Positions 17,100-25,849 of a stretch of DNA of 42,010 bases are shown here, in pieces. Position numbers and translations under genes: made by a program. The notes under the pieces are model-generated. The model was not told the DNA's origin and ran no database searches. It was given only the letters and a program-made list of their open reading frames with translations. The DNA is from Alphaproteobacteria bacterium (GTDB lineage Bacteria > Pseudomonadota > Alphaproteobacteria > Rhodobacterales > Rhodobacteraceae), in the NCBI GenBank assembly GCA_029289325.1, contig JARFTV010000036.1, positions 1 through 42,010 of the forward strand. The letters run 5' to 3'. Positions within the stretch are counted from its first letter, which is position 1, and the number at the start of each line of letters is the position of its first letter.

Positions 17100-18308
17100 T
17101 CAGGCGCGCCGGCTGTCCTGCGGGCGCAGCCAGAGCCAGATCAGCGCGCCCCCCGCGAGGATCAGGAAGGGCAGCATCGCCAGGTTCACCAGCTGCCAGC
17201 CCGCCTGCACCGACCCGCCCGAGCAGTTCATCAGCCCGCCGGAGGAGAAGCTCGCCAGCGTCACCCCACCGAAGACCACGAGGTCGTTCAGGCCCTGCAG
17301 GCGGCCGCGCTCCTCGGGTCGCTGGGCCGCGGTCAGCATCGCCGTCGCCCCGATGAAACCGAAGTTCCAGCCAAGGCCAAGCAGGACCAGCGCGACAAAG
17401 AAATTCTCTAGCTGCACCCCCGCCATCGCCACCGCGCCCGAGGCGGCGAGGATCGTGAGACCAAGCGCGATGATCCGCTCCGTGCCGAAACGGGCAATCA
17501 GGTGGCCGGTGAAGAACGAGGGCGCATACATCGCCAGCACATGCGCGGTCACAACGTCCGCGGCGCTACCCTTGTCAAAGCCGCAGCCGACCACGGCCAG
17601 CGGCGAGGAGGTCATCACCAGGTTCATCAGCGCGTAAGAGACCGTGGCGCAGATCATCGCGACCAGGATCGTGGGGTTGCGGATCAGCTCGGCCCGGCTG
17701 CGGCCGATGGGGCTGCCCTCAGCCGGAGGCTTGGGCTTGGGGATATCGAGGGCCAGGAACAGGAAGGACCCCAGCAGGTTCAGGACGATGACGGCAAGGT
17801 AGGAGCCAAGGAAGGGCACGGCCATCTCATCCGCCGTGACCTTCACCAGTTGCGGGCCGACGACAGCGGAGAGCAGGCCCCCGGCCATCACCCAGCTGAT
17901 CGCCTTGGGCCGGAAGGCCTCGGACGCGGTGTCGACGGCAGCGAAGCGGTAGAAGCCCTGCGCCGACATGTAGATGCCGGTGAAAAGCCCGCCGATGCAG
18001 AACAGAAGGAAGCTGCTGGTCATCAACCCCCAAGCCCCGATCGCGGCCCCGAGCGCCCCGCCAAGCGCACCGACGACAAAGCCCGCCCGGCGGCCATGGC
18101 GCTGCATCAGCGCCGAGATCGGCGTCGCGGTCAGCATCGAGCCGATCACGGTCATCGAGATCGGCAGCGTGGCCCAGCAGGTGTTCGGTGCCAGCGATGA
18201 TCCCGCGAGACCCGCAATGGTGAAGATCATCGGCATCTGCGCCCCCAGGATCGCCTGGGCGGCGACGAGGACGATCACGTTGCGGCGGGCGGTGGAGTCG
18301 CTGGTCAT
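17100..18308 (-). CDS. MFS transporter
   Basis: This is an inner-membrane major facilitator carrier of 402 residues with about 12 hydrophobic segments. The loop between helices 2 and 3 reads ALMQRHGRRAGFVVGALGG, the classic MFS signature. A cytoplasmic link (IPKPKPPAEGSPIGRSRAEL) separates the two six-helix halves. Landmarks in the second half are RFGTERIIALGLTILA and TAAQRPEERGRLQGLNDLVV. The ATG at 18308 is preferred; an upstream start would add 25 residues with no membrane character. It is divergent from the glycosylase gene. The substrate is unknown. Confidence 0.87.
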   Translation of the reverse strand: MTSDSTARRNVIVLVAAQAILGAQMPMIFTIAGLAGSSLAPNTCWATLPISMTVIGSMLTATPISALMQRHGRRAGFVVGALGGALGAAIGAWGLMTSSFLLFCIGGLFTGIYMSAQGFYRFAAVDTASEAFRPKAISWVMAGGLLSAVVGPQLVKVTADEMAVPFLGSYLAVIVLNLLGSFLFLALDIPKPKPPAEGSPIGRSRAELIRNPTILVAMICATVSYALMNLVMTSSPLAVVGCGFDKGSAADVVTAHVLAMYAPSFFTGHLIARFGTERIIALGLTILAASGAVAMAGVQLENFFVALVLLGLGWNFGFIGATAMLTAAQRPEERGRLQGLNDLVVFGGVTLASFSSGGLMNCSGGSVQAGWQLVNLAMLPFLILAGGALIWLWLRPQDSRRA

Positions 18309-18392
18309 GCGGCATCGGTACGAGCCTTGCAGCGGAACGGCAAGGGTCGATGTCGGTTGTCTCATGCCGGGATCTTCGGGCAAGGAGGAGAT

Positions 18393-19022
18393 ATGGTAGG
18401 TCGCATCATCACATCGCTGGACTGCGTGGCCGAGGGGGCCGAGTGGCTTGCCGCGCGCGAAGAGCGGTTTGCCGAGGCCCTGCCGCTGGTCGGACCCCTG
18501 CCGTTGCGGCGCGAGGCGGACGGGTTCGCAGCGCTGTTGCGGGCGATCGTGGGCCAGCAGGTTTCGGTGGCAAGCGCCCGCGCGATCTGGGCGCGGCTGG
18601 AGGCGGCAGGGCTGACCGAGGCGGCGGCGATGGCCCTGGCCACGGACGAGGATCTGCGGGCGGCTGGTCTGAGCCGCCAGAAGGCGCGCTATGGTCGGGC
18701 CTTGGCGCAGGCCGGGATCGACTTTGACGCGCTGCGGTCCGCGCCGAATGCCGAGGTGGTGCGCGCCCTCGTCGCGGTGCCGGGGATCGGCGTCTGGACA
18801 GCCGAGATCTATGCGATGTTCGCGCTGGGTCGGGCGGATGTCTTTGCGCCCGGCGACCTCGCGCTGCAGGAGGCCGCGCGGGTGCTGTTCCGGCTTGAGG
18901 CGCGGCCGACCGAGAAGCAGCTGCGCGCGATGGCCGAGGCCTGGTCGCCCTGGCGCTCGGTTGCGGCGCGGCTCCTTTGGGCCTACTACCGCGTCGCCAG
19001 GAACCGCGAAGGGATCATGTGA
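18393..19022 (+). CDS. alkA: DNA-3-methyladenine glycosylase II (AlkA/HhH-GPD family)
   Basis: This is a base-excision repair enzyme that removes alkylated bases. It has 209 residues, matching the short bacterial AlkA-like glycosylases without the extra N-terminal domain of E. coli AlkA. The helix-hairpin-helix is VPGIGVWTAEIYAMFALGR (about 129-147), followed by FAPGDLALQE with catalytic Asp155. IVGQQVSVASARAIWARL marks the first helices. The ATG at 18393 follows a near-consensus AAGGAGG (18382-18388). Its stop overlaps the hydrolase ATG by one base (TGATG). Confidence 0.92.
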   Translation: MVGRIITSLDCVAEGAEWLAAREERFAEALPLVGPLPLRREADGFAALLRAIVGQQVSVASARAIWARLEAAGLTEAAAMALATDEDLRAAGLSRQKARYGRALAQAGIDFDALRSAPNAEVVRALVAVPGIGVWTAEIYAMFALGRADVFAPGDLALQEAARVLFRLEARPTEKQLRAMAEAWSPWRSVAARLLWAYYRVARNREGIM

Positions 19023-19675
19023 TGCGTACGCTGAAATTTGCCCGCAAGGGGCCGGAAAAGGCCTCGGGGCTGGTCATCTTCCTGCACGGCTATGGCGCGG
19101 ACGGGGCGGATCTCCTTGGTCTGGCCGATGTGCTGGCGCCGCATCTGCCGGGCGTGGCCTTCGTGGCCCCCGACGCGCCGGAGCGTTGCGTGGGCGGCGG
19201 GTTCGGCTTTCAGTGGTTCCCGATTCCCTGGCTGGACGGCTCACCCCAGGCGGCGGCAGAGGCGGGGCTGGTCGCGGCGGCCGAGGATCTGAACGGCTTT
19301 CTTGACGCGCAACTGGTCGCCGAGGGGCTGTCACCGGACCGTCTGGTGCTGGTCGGCTTCAGTCAGGGCGCGATGATGAGCCTGCATGTCGCGGTGCGCC
19401 GCGCCAAGCCGGTCGCGGGCGTGGTCGCGATCTCGGGCCGACTTCTGGCGCCGGAGCGGCTTGAGGCGGATGCGGTCTCGAAACCTCCGGTCCTGCTGGT
19501 GCATGGCGACCAAGATCCGGTGGTGCCCTTCGCCGACATGGGCAAGGCGGGCGACGCGCTGGTCGCGGCGGGGTTCCAGACCTTTGGCCATGTGATGCGC
19601 GGCACGGGCCACGGCATTGCCCCGGACGGCCTGGGCGTGGCGCTGCAGTTCATCAAGGAACGTCTGGAAAAGTAG
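19022..19675 (+). CDS. Alpha/beta-hydrolase, carboxylesterase/phospholipase family
   Basis: It has 217 residues and the fold of the bacterial carboxylesterase II/acyl-protein thioesterase family (YpfH-like). The oxyanion region is IFLHGYGADGADLLGLA. The nucleophile is Ser114 in GFSQGAMM, with Asp165 in HGDQDPVVP and His197 in RGTGHGIAPDG. There is no signal peptide, so it is cytoplasmic. It is co-transcribed with alkA by a one-base overlap. The natural substrate is unknown. A bidirectional hairpin follows directly. Confidence 0.9.
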   Translation: MRTLKFARKGPEKASGLVIFLHGYGADGADLLGLADVLAPHLPGVAFVAPDAPERCVGGGFGFQWFPIPWLDGSPQAAAEAGLVAAAEDLNGFLDAQLVAEGLSPDRLVLVGFSQGAMMSLHVAVRRAKPVAGVVAISGRLLAPERLEADAVSKPPVLLVHGDQDPVVPFADMGKAGDALVAAGFQTFGHVMRGTGHGIAPDGLGVALQFIKERLEK

Positions 19676-19699
19676 GGCCGCCCCCGGAAGGGACGGCCC
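19675..19699. terminator. Bidirectional terminator hairpin
   Basis: GGGCCG-C-CCC pairs with GGG-A-CGGCCC across a 5-base loop, with one C/A mismatch, between two convergent genes. There is no clear T run. Confidence 0.5.
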
Positions 19700-19707
19700 G
19701 AAATGAC

Positions 19708-20307
19708 TTAGAAGCGCAGCGCGACCTTGGCTTTCACCGTGGTCGCATCGATGTCGACGCCCGTTGCGTCGAAGTCGTCGAACTTGTGCTTCAGCACTTC
19801 GCCACCGACGGTCCAGCGGTCATTGACCGCATAGTCGAAGCCAGCACCGAAGAGCCAGCCGTTGTCGGAATAGTCCTCGCCGTCGACCGTCGCGCTGGCG
19901 TGGGCCGCGCCGACCGTGCCGTAAACCAGGCTGCGACCGATCTCGGTGCCGACCATCAGTTTCAGGCGCGCCACATCGTCCACCGAGCCAAGGACCGGAT
20001 CACCCAGGTCGATGTCAGCGGTGTCCCAGTCGACCTCGGCGCCGGCAACGATGCTGCCCATGTCCCAACGATAGCCGGCATGGATGCCACCGATCATACC
20101 GTCACCATCATAGAGGGAGCCGTTCGAATCGACATCGGCGTAGCCGAGCTGGACACCGGCATAGGCGCCGGTCCAGTCCATGCCCGAAGCGATGACGGGC
20201 TGTGCGATCGGGGTAACAGTGGGTTCGGGCTCAACGGCGACCGGGCCGCCAGCCAGCGCGGGCGAGGCAATGGCAACGGTAGCCAGAAGTGCTGCGATAG
20301 ATCTCAT
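19708..20307 (-). CDS. Outer-membrane beta-barrel protein (Omp25/opacity-like)
   Basis: It has 199 residues. The signal peptide MRSIAALLATVAIASPALAG is followed by a short Pro-rich linker and an eight-strand barrel. The barrel has alternating patterns (WTGAYAGVQLGYADVDSNG, GGIHAGYRWDMGSIVAGAEV, GWLFGAGFDYAVNDRWTVGG) and ends in Phe (KVALRF), as outer-membrane barrels do. It resembles the small surface porin-like proteins of alphaproteobacteria. AAGGAGA lies 7 bases before the ATG at 20307. The open frame continues upstream without support. A hairpin (20324-20349, CCGGCAG/CTGCCGG) sits in the leader just before the ribosome site, which could affect mRNA stability or translation. Confidence 0.88.
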   Translation of the reverse strand: MRSIAALLATVAIASPALAGGPVAVEPEPTVTPIAQPVIASGMDWTGAYAGVQLGYADVDSNGSLYDGDGMIGGIHAGYRWDMGSIVAGAEVDWDTADIDLGDPVLGSVDDVARLKLMVGTEIGRSLVYGTVGAAHASATVDGEDYSDNGWLFGAGFDYAVNDRWTVGGEVLKHKFDDFDATGVDIDATTVKAKVALRF

Positions 20308-20323
20308 TTTTTGTCTCCTTGTT

Positions 20324-20349
20324 CCGGCAGCCCGGACGTGGTCTGCCGG
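20324..20349 (-). promoter_or_regulatory. Leader hairpin upstream of the OMP gene
   Basis: CCGGCAG and CTGCCGG form a perfect 7-bp stem with a 12-base loop. It ends 4 bases before the AAGGAG ribosome site on the minus strand. The rest of the 183-bp gap to the ABC-F stop shows no gene. Confidence 0.4.
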
Positions 20350-20490
20350 GCGGCTCGCGCAGGAGGGTGGGGGTTGGCGCAGCCACCCGCAATGGCTTCT
20401 CACGTTTGCTTGATCAGCCGTGTGCAACCTGCGCGGGTCTTGGCGCATCAAGGGCGAGCCTATCGGCTGGAATTCGCTGGTTCCCGGCCC

Positions 20491-22293
20491 TTACGCCCGA
20501 TCGGCAAGATTCAGCCATTCGGTTTCCGCGGCCTCCAGCGCAGCCTGACGCTCGGTCAAGGCTTCGGTCGCCTTGCGGAACTTCACCGGCTCACGCGTGA
20601 AGAGATCGGGATCGGCAAGGAGCGTCGAGAGCTTGCCGATCTCGCCCTCCAGCCGTTCGATCAGGGCCGGCAGCTCCTCCAGGCGCTTCTTCTCGGTGAA
20701 GGACAGGCCGGACGCGCGCGGGGCCTCGACCTTGGGGGATTCGGCCGGTTTCGCTGCAGGCTTCACGGCCACGGCCGCCTCGGGCGCGGGGCGCTGGCGG
20801 GCATAGTCGGACCAGCCGCCGGGGTAGACCGTCGCTCTGCCCTGCCCCTCCAGCGCGACGGTGGTGGTCGCCACACGGTCGATGAAATCCCGGTCGTGGC
20901 TGACCAGAAGAACGGTCCCATCATATTCGCCGAGGATGTCCTGCAACAAGTCAAGCGTCTCGACGTCCAGATCGTTCGTCGGTTCGTCAAGGATCAGGAG
21001 GTTCGAGGGCTGCGCCATCAGCTTGGCAAGCAGCAGTCGCGCCTTCTCGCCGCCCGACAGGCTGCGCACCGGCGCGCGGGCCTGGATGTCGTCAAACAGG
21101 AAGTCCTTGAGATAGCCCACCACATGCCGGGGCTGGCCCCGTACCATGACCTGATCCGCCGCGCCCGAGACCCGCATCAGCGGGTCGCCGGTCAGATTCT
21201 CCCAAAGGCTGGCTTCGGAGTCGAGCCGCGCCCGGGTCTGGTCGAAGACGGCAATTTCCAGGTTGGTCCCCAGCGTGACATTGCCCTTGTCCGGTTGAAC
21301 TTCGTCCGTCAAGAGCTTGAGAAGCGTGGTCTTTCCGATCCCGTTCGGCCCGACGAATGCCACCCGGTCCCCGCGCAAGACACGCAGGCTGAAGTCGCGG
21401 ATGATGCACTTGTCGCCATAGGTCTTGCTGATCGCCTCGGCCTCGATCACCTTCTTGCCCGAGGTGGTTCCGGCTTCGAAGGCCAGCGCCGCCGTCCCCT
21501 GCCGCCGGATCTGCGCTGCCCGGTCGGCACGCAGCTGTTGCAGCGCCCGCACCCGACCCATGTTGCGCTTGCGCCGGGCGCTGATGCCTTCGACGGCCCA
21601 CCGCGCCTCGGCCTTGATCTTGCGGTCAAGCTTGTGGCGTGCCTCGTCCTCTTCGGCCCAGACCGTCTCGCGCCAGTCCTCGAACCCCTCGAATCCCGCC
21701 TCGCGCCGGCGCATCACCCCCCGGTCAAGCCAGAGCGTCGCCTTCGTCAGCGCCCGCAGGAAGGCCCGGTCGTGCGAGATCAGGACAAAGGCCGTCCGGG
21801 TGTCGCGAAGCTCCGCCTCGAGCCATTCGATCGCCTGGATGTCCAGGTGGTTGGTCGGTTCGTCCAGCAGCATCAGCTCCGGCGCCTCGGCCAGGAGTTT
21901 GGCCAGCGCGGCACGGCGACGCTCCCCGCCACTGGCGGTGGCGACCGGGGTCTCGGGGTTGAACTTCAGCCCCTCGGCCACCACTGCCAGCCGGTATTCC
22001 TGTCCTTCCGGCAGGGCCGAGGCGGCGAAATCGCCCAAGGTGGCAAAGCCCGACAGGTCCGGGTCCTGCTCCATATAGCCGACCGTCACCCCGGGGGGCA
22101 CGGTCCGCACCCCGCTGTCGGGCTCGACCAGCCCCGCCATCAGTTTCATCAGCGTCGACTTGCCCGAGCCATTGCGCCCGACCAGCGCCAGCCGGTCGCC
22201 GGGCTGCACGGTCAGCGAGACCTCGTCCAGAAGCGGGTTGCCGCCGAATGTCAGCGAGACGGAATTCAATTGCAGAAGGGGTGCGCGTGCCAT
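20491..22293 (-). CDS. uup: ABC-F family ATPase, Uup type
   Basis: This is a soluble ABC-F protein of 600 residues with two nucleotide-binding domains and no membrane segment. Domain 1 has GRNGSGKST, ASGGERRRAALAKLL and LMLLDEPTNHLD. Domain 2 has GPNGIGKTT, LSGGEKARLLLAKLM and LLILDEPTNDLD. The linker between them (about 190-290) is highly charged, as in ribosome-acting ABC-F proteins. The C-terminal part (about 510-600) is a Pro/Ala linker followed by a coiled coil (FTEKKRLEELPALIERLEGE), the mark of the Uup branch. It probably acts on ribosomes or DNA intermediates rather than in transport. It has no Shine-Dalgarno and may be leaderless. Confidence 0.93.
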   Translation of the reverse strand: MARAPLLQLNSVSLTFGGNPLLDEVSLTVQPGDRLALVGRNGSGKSTLMKLMAGLVEPDSGVRTVPPGVTVGYMEQDPDLSGFATLGDFAASALPEGQEYRLAVVAEGLKFNPETPVATASGGERRRAALAKLLAEAPELMLLDEPTNHLDIQAIEWLEAELRDTRTAFVLISHDRAFLRALTKATLWLDRGVMRRREAGFEGFEDWRETVWAEEDEARHKLDRKIKAEARWAVEGISARRKRNMGRVRALQQLRADRAAQIRRQGTAALAFEAGTTSGKKVIEAEAISKTYGDKCIIRDFSLRVLRGDRVAFVGPNGIGKTTLLKLLTDEVQPDKGNVTLGTNLEIAVFDQTRARLDSEASLWENLTGDPLMRVSGAADQVMVRGQPRHVVGYLKDFLFDDIQARAPVRSLSGGEKARLLLAKLMAQPSNLLILDEPTNDLDVETLDLLQDILGEYDGTVLLVSHDRDFIDRVATTTVALEGQGRATVYPGGWSDYARQRPAPEAAVAVKPAAKPAESPKVEAPRASGLSFTEKKRLEELPALIERLEGEIGKLSTLLADPDLFTREPVKFRKATEALTERQAALEAAETEWLNLADRA

Positions 22294-22299
22294 GGCGCC

Positions 22300-22328
22300 G
22301 AGGTAGAGGCGCGCGCGTCCGGCGTCAA
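22300..22328 (-). promoter_or_regulatory. Putative uup promoter giving a leaderless mRNA
   Basis: On the minus strand: TTGACG (22328-22323), a 17-base spacer, TACCTC (22305-22300), then six bases and the ATG at 22293. The expected start coincides with the ATG itself. This fits the lack of any Shine-Dalgarno. Confidence 0.45.
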
Positions 22329-22432
22329 CGACCCGTCGGTGCCGGAATAGTCACGACAGGTGCCGCTTCCAGCGCTTGCAACCCGCCCGGTGCGGTTTAC
22401 AACCGCGTGGCGCAAGACGAATGGGCCTGGAA

Positions 22433-24472
22433 ATGACCGACGACGCACTCGTGATCTTCACCCCCTCGGGCAAGCGGGGGCGGTTTGCCCTTGGCACGCC
22501 GGTCCTCACCGCCGCTCGGCAACTGGGGGTGGACCTGGACAGCGTCTGCGGCGGGCGTGGCATCTGTTCCAAGTGCCAGATCACCCCCGGCTACGGCGAG
22601 TTTCCCAAGCATGGCGTCACCGTGGCCGAGGATGCGCTGTCCGACTGGAACGCGGTCGAGGATCGCTACAAGCGCATTCGGGGGCTGATGGATGGGCGGC
22701 GTCTGGGCTGCCAGGCCAAGGTCATGGGCGACGTGGTCATCGACGTGCCACCGGAATCCCAGGTCCACAAGCAGGTCATCCGCAAGTCGGCCACCGAGCG
22801 GGTCATGGTCATGGATCCCGCCACCCGCGCCGTCTATGTCGAGGTGGAAGAGCCCGACATGCATGAACCCACCGGCGATTTCGAACGCCTGGCCCGGGCG
22901 CTGGCCGCGCAATGGCAGGTCGAGAAGATCGAGGCCGATCTGTCCGTCCTGCGCAAGCTCCAGCCGGTCCTGCGCAAGGGTGAATGGAAAGCGACCGTGG
23001 TCCTGCACAAGGGCAACCACGACACCGCGACGCGGGTTCTGGACATCTTCCCCGGCTTCCATGAAGGCCCGCTTCTGGGCCTTGCGGTCGACCTTGGCTC
23101 CACCACCATCGCGGCGCATCTTTGCAACCTGACGGACGGGCGGGTCCTCGCCTCCAGCGGGTTGATGAACCCGCAGATCCGCTTCGGCGAGGATCTGATG
23201 AGCCGCGTCAGCTATGCGATGATGAACCCCGGCGGCGACGTCGAGATGACCCGCGTGGTGCGCGAGGCGATCGACACTTTGGCCAAGGGCATCGCCGAGG
23301 AAGCGGGCGTCGATCCGGCCGCGATCTACGAGATGGTCATCGTCTTCAACCCGGTGATGCACCACCTCTTCCTCGGCGTCGACCCGGTGGAACTGGGCCA
23401 GGCCCCCTTCGCGCTGGCAACCTCCGGCTCCTTGTCGCTAGATGCCCGCGACGTGGACCTCACCAACCTCAACCGGAACGCCCGGGTCTATGTGCTGCCT
23501 TGCATCGCGGGCCATGTCGGCGCGGATGCGGCGGCGGTGGCTCTGTCGGAAGAACCAAACAAATCCAAGGACATGGTCCTGATTGTTGATGTTGGCACGA
23601 ATGCCGAGATCCTACTCGGGAACGAAAGCCGCGTCCTTGCCTGTTCTTCGCCTACCGGCCCCGCCTTCGAGGGGGCGCAAATCAGCTCGGGCCAGCGCGC
23701 CGCGCCGGGGGCCATCGAGCGGGTGGAAATCGACCCGGCCACCAAGGAGCCGCGTTTCCGGGTGATCGGCTCGGACCTCTGGTCGGACGATCCCGGTTTT
23801 GCCGAGGCGACCAAGGCGACGGGAGTGACCGGAATCTGCGGCTCGGGCATCATCGAAGCGGTGGCCGAGATGCGGCTTGCGGGACTTCTGGACGCGGGAG
23901 GGTTGATCGGCGGGCCGGACCAGACCGGCACCGCGCGCTGCGAGGCGACGGGACGGACCCACAGCTACCTGTTGCACGACGGCAGCGCCGAGGGCGGCCC
24001 GCGCATCAGCGTCACGCAGGGTGACATCCGGGCGATCCAGCTGGCGAAATCTGCGCTTTACGCCGGCGCGCGGCTTTTGATGGACGAGATGGGCGTCGAC
24101 ACGGTGGACCGGGTGACGCTGGCGGGCGCCTTCGGCGCGCATATCAGCCCGAAACATGCGATGGTGCTGGGGATGATCCCCGACGTGCCGCTGGACAAGG
24201 TCACCAGCGCCGGGAACGCAGCCGGGACCGGCGCGCGGATCGCGCTGTGCAACGTCGCGGCGCGGGATCAGATCGAGGCGACGGTGCACCAGATCCACAA
24301 GGTGGAAACCGCCATCGAACCCCGCTTCCAGGAGCATTTCGTCAACGCCAACGCCATCCCCCATGCCGTCGACCCGTTCCCGAACCTGAACGGCATCGTC
24401 ACCCTGCCGGATGTCAGCTTCAACACCGCAGGCCAGGGCGGCGACGGCGGGCGGCGGCGACGCCGGGGATGA
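22433..24472 (+). CDS. RACo-like corrinoid-reactivation protein (2Fe-2S plus ASKHA domain, DUF4445)
   Basis: It has 679 residues. The N-terminal ferredoxin domain binds a 2Fe-2S cluster through Cys39, Cys45, Cys48 (DSVCGGRGICSKCQ) and Cys93 (RLGCQAKV). The large C-terminal part is an ASKHA-type ATPase domain with LAVDLGSTTIAAHL (about 216-229) and LIVDVGTNAEILLGN. This is the layout of RACo/RamA proteins, which reduce inactive Co(II) corrinoid at the expense of ATP. In Rhodobacteraceae, genetic work on Phaeobacter linked such a protein to methionine synthesis with a split MetH; I recall this but cannot check it here. It is followed by an Arg-rich tail. The ATG at 22421 is an alternative start. 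Confidence 0.88.
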   Translation: MTDDALVIFTPSGKRGRFALGTPVLTAARQLGVDLDSVCGGRGICSKCQITPGYGEFPKHGVTVAEDALSDWNAVEDRYKRIRGLMDGRRLGCQAKVMGDVVIDVPPESQVHKQVIRKSATERVMVMDPATRAVYVEVEEPDMHEPTGDFERLARALAAQWQVEKIEADLSVLRKLQPVLRKGEWKATVVLHKGNHDTATRVLDIFPGFHEGPLLGLAVDLGSTTIAAHLCNLTDGRVLASSGLMNPQIRFGEDLMSRVSYAMMNPGGDVEMTRVVREAIDTLAKGIAEEAGVDPAAIYEMVIVFNPVMHHLFLGVDPVELGQAPFALATSGSLSLDARDVDLTNLNRNARVYVLPCIAGHVGADAAAVALSEEPNKSKDMVLIVDVGTNAEILLGNESRVLACSSPTGPAFEGAQISSGQRAAPGAIERVEIDPATKEPRFRVIGSDLWSDDPGFAEATKATGVTGICGSGIIEAVAEMRLAGLLDAGGLIGGPDQTGTARCEATGRTHSYLLHDGSAEGGPRISVTQGDIRAIQLAKSALYAGARLLMDEMGVDTVDRVTLAGAFGAHISPKHAMVLGMIPDVPLDKVTSAGNAAGTGARIALCNVAARDQIEATVHQIHKVETAIEPRFQEHFVNANAIPHAVDPFPNLNGIVTLPDVSFNTAGQGGDGGRRRRRG

Positions 24473-24480
24473 CCTCGGGA

Positions 24481-24505
24481 TGCGACGGCGTCTTCTTGTC
24501 GGGGG
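24481..24505. repeat. Dispersed hairpin repeat TGCGACGGC..GTCGGG, copy 1
   Basis: This 25-base stretch matches 37702-37726 at 21 positions. CGACGG can pair with TTGTCG using two G-U pairs. In the other copy the same stem is all Watson-Crick. It lies 8 bases after the RACo-like gene. Confidence 0.4.
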
Positions 24506-24566
24506 TGCGCCCCTCGCAAGGACTGCATGAAATGCATGGACGGGCCCAGCTGGCATGGCCAACCCC

Positions 24567-24594
24567 TTGCGCGGGGGACGAAAATCCGTAACTT
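24567..24594 (+). promoter_or_regulatory. Possible promoter of the ECF operon, leaderless
   Basis: TTGCGC, a 16-base spacer, TAACTT, then six bases and the ATG at 24601. No Shine-Dalgarno precedes the ATG. An ECF-specific self-activated promoter would be expected instead, and I cannot define one, so this is tentative. Confidence 0.3.
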
Positions 24595-24600
24595 CGCCTG

Positions 24601-25134
24601 ATGGACGACCCCGTTGCCGACCTGATCGCAAGATGCGCCGCTGCCGACAGGGCGGCGTTCCGCAGCCTCTATCATACGACCTCGATGAAACTCATGGGGG
24701 TCCTGCTGCGTATGCTGGGCGAACGCGCAGAGGCGGAGGATGCCTTGCAGGAGGTCTATACACGGGTCTGGCTGCGCGCCGGACGCTATGATCCGGCCAA
24801 GGGCCGGGGCATGACCTGGCTCATCGCCGTGGCGCGGAACCTGGCCATCGATCGCCTGCGTGCCCGGCCGCAGCCCTCGGGCGACGCGGAGATCGAGACG
24901 GTCGCCGACACCGCCCCCCGCGCCGAGGCCCGGCTTGTCGCGCAAGGCGACGCACGGCGCGTCAGCGAATGTTTCGAAACGCTGGAGCCTGATCGCGCCC
25001 AGGCCGTGCGCGGGGCCTATCTCGACGGGCTCTCCTACCTGCAACTGGCCGACCGCCACGGGGTTCCGCTCAACACGATGCGCACCTGGCTGCGGCGGAG
25101 CCTGCTGAAACTGCGGGAGTGTCTGGACCAATGA
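24601..25134 (+). CDS. ECF-family RNA polymerase sigma factor
   Basis: This is an alternative sigma factor of 177 residues. Region 2 (about 10-78) includes AEDALQEVYTRVWLRAGRYD and GRGMTWLIAVARNLAIDRLR. Region 4 (about 120-175) includes GLSYLQLADRHGVPLNTMRT, the helix-turn-helix that reads the -35 box. There is no region 3, as in all ECF sigmas. It overlaps the next gene by 4 bp (ATGA), and that gene encodes a membrane anti-sigma of the RskA type. The pair therefore forms an envelope-signal switch. The group is SigK/RskA-like by partner; the signal is unknown. Confidence 0.93.
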   Translation: MDDPVADLIARCAAADRAAFRSLYHTTSMKLMGVLLRMLGERAEAEDALQEVYTRVWLRAGRYDPAKGRGMTWLIAVARNLAIDRLRARPQPSGDAEIETVADTAPRAEARLVAQGDARRVSECFETLEPDRAQAVRGAYLDGLSYLQLADRHGVPLNTMRTWLRRSLLKLRECLDQ

Positions 25135-25787
25135 CCGACCTCCCCCTCAGCGTCAACGATGCCGACGACATGCTGGCCGCCGAGTATGTGCTTGGCGTGC
25201 TCGACCTGCCCGAACGTGCGGCGGTTGAAGCGCGGCTGAAGCGGGACCCGGATTTCGCGGCCCGGGTGGTCGCCTGGGAAACGCGGCTTGAGGGTCTAAA
25301 CGACGGCTACGCCGAAGCCCCGGCCCCCGACCTCCTCCCCCGGATCGAGGCGCGGCTCTTCCCGACCCCGTCCCCTCCGCCCGCGCGGTCGCTGCCTTTG
25401 CTGCGCTGGCTTTCCGGCATGGCCTTCGGCGCGGTGCTGGTGATCCTGACACTCGCCACCCTTGGTCCGCCAAGCATGTTGCCGGTCGTCGTCCTTGCCA
25501 CCGCCGACAACCGCCTGGCCTACGAAGTCGCCAGCATGGGCGACAGCCTGCGGATCACCCGCATCGCCGGTGTTCCCGCCGTCGCCGGCCAGGTGCACGA
25601 ACTCTGGGTGATCGCCCCGGACGCGGCTCCGGTCTCGCTGGGCTTGCTGGAAGAGGATCCGCTGATCGTCGGCTACCCCACACCACCCGCGGGCTGGGTC
25701 ATGGCCGTCTCGATCGAGCCGGAGGGCGGCTCGCCCACCGGATTGCCGACGGGCCCGGTGATCCTGACCGCTCTGGTCGGCGGCTGA
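25131..25787 (+). CDS. RskA-family membrane anti-sigma factor
   Basis: It has 218 residues. The cytoplasmic N-terminus (about 1-85) carries AAEYVLGVLDLPERAAVEAR followed by AWETRLEGLN, typical of RskA-type anti-sigma domains. There is no HxxxCxxC zinc motif. One membrane segment lies at about 90-112 (WLSGMAFGAVLVILTLATLG). The outer domain contains VAGQVHELWVIAPDAAPVSL and GPVILTALVGG, the conserved RskA C-terminal fold. It should hold the upstream sigma factor inactive at the inner membrane until released by proteolysis. The start ATG overlaps the sigma stop. Confidence 0.9.
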   Translation: MTDLPLSVNDADDMLAAEYVLGVLDLPERAAVEARLKRDPDFAARVVAWETRLEGLNDGYAEAPAPDLLPRIEARLFPTPSPPPARSLPLLRWLSGMAFGAVLVILTLATLGPPSMLPVVVLATADNRLAYEVASMGDSLRITRIAGVPAVAGQVHELWVIAPDAAPVSLGLLEEDPLIVGYPTPPAGWVMAVSIEPEGGSPTGLPTGPVILTALVGG

Positions 25788-25849
25788 TCACGACCGCGTG
25801 AACCGCGCGACCGCGCGAAACTTCGCGAAAAACCCTCCGTTTCTCGGAA

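Noticed and set aside
19786-22350. 854-residue plus-strand open frame over the OMP and uup genes
   Set aside because: Low-complexity Arg/Gly/His-rich translation opposite recognised genes; no domain.
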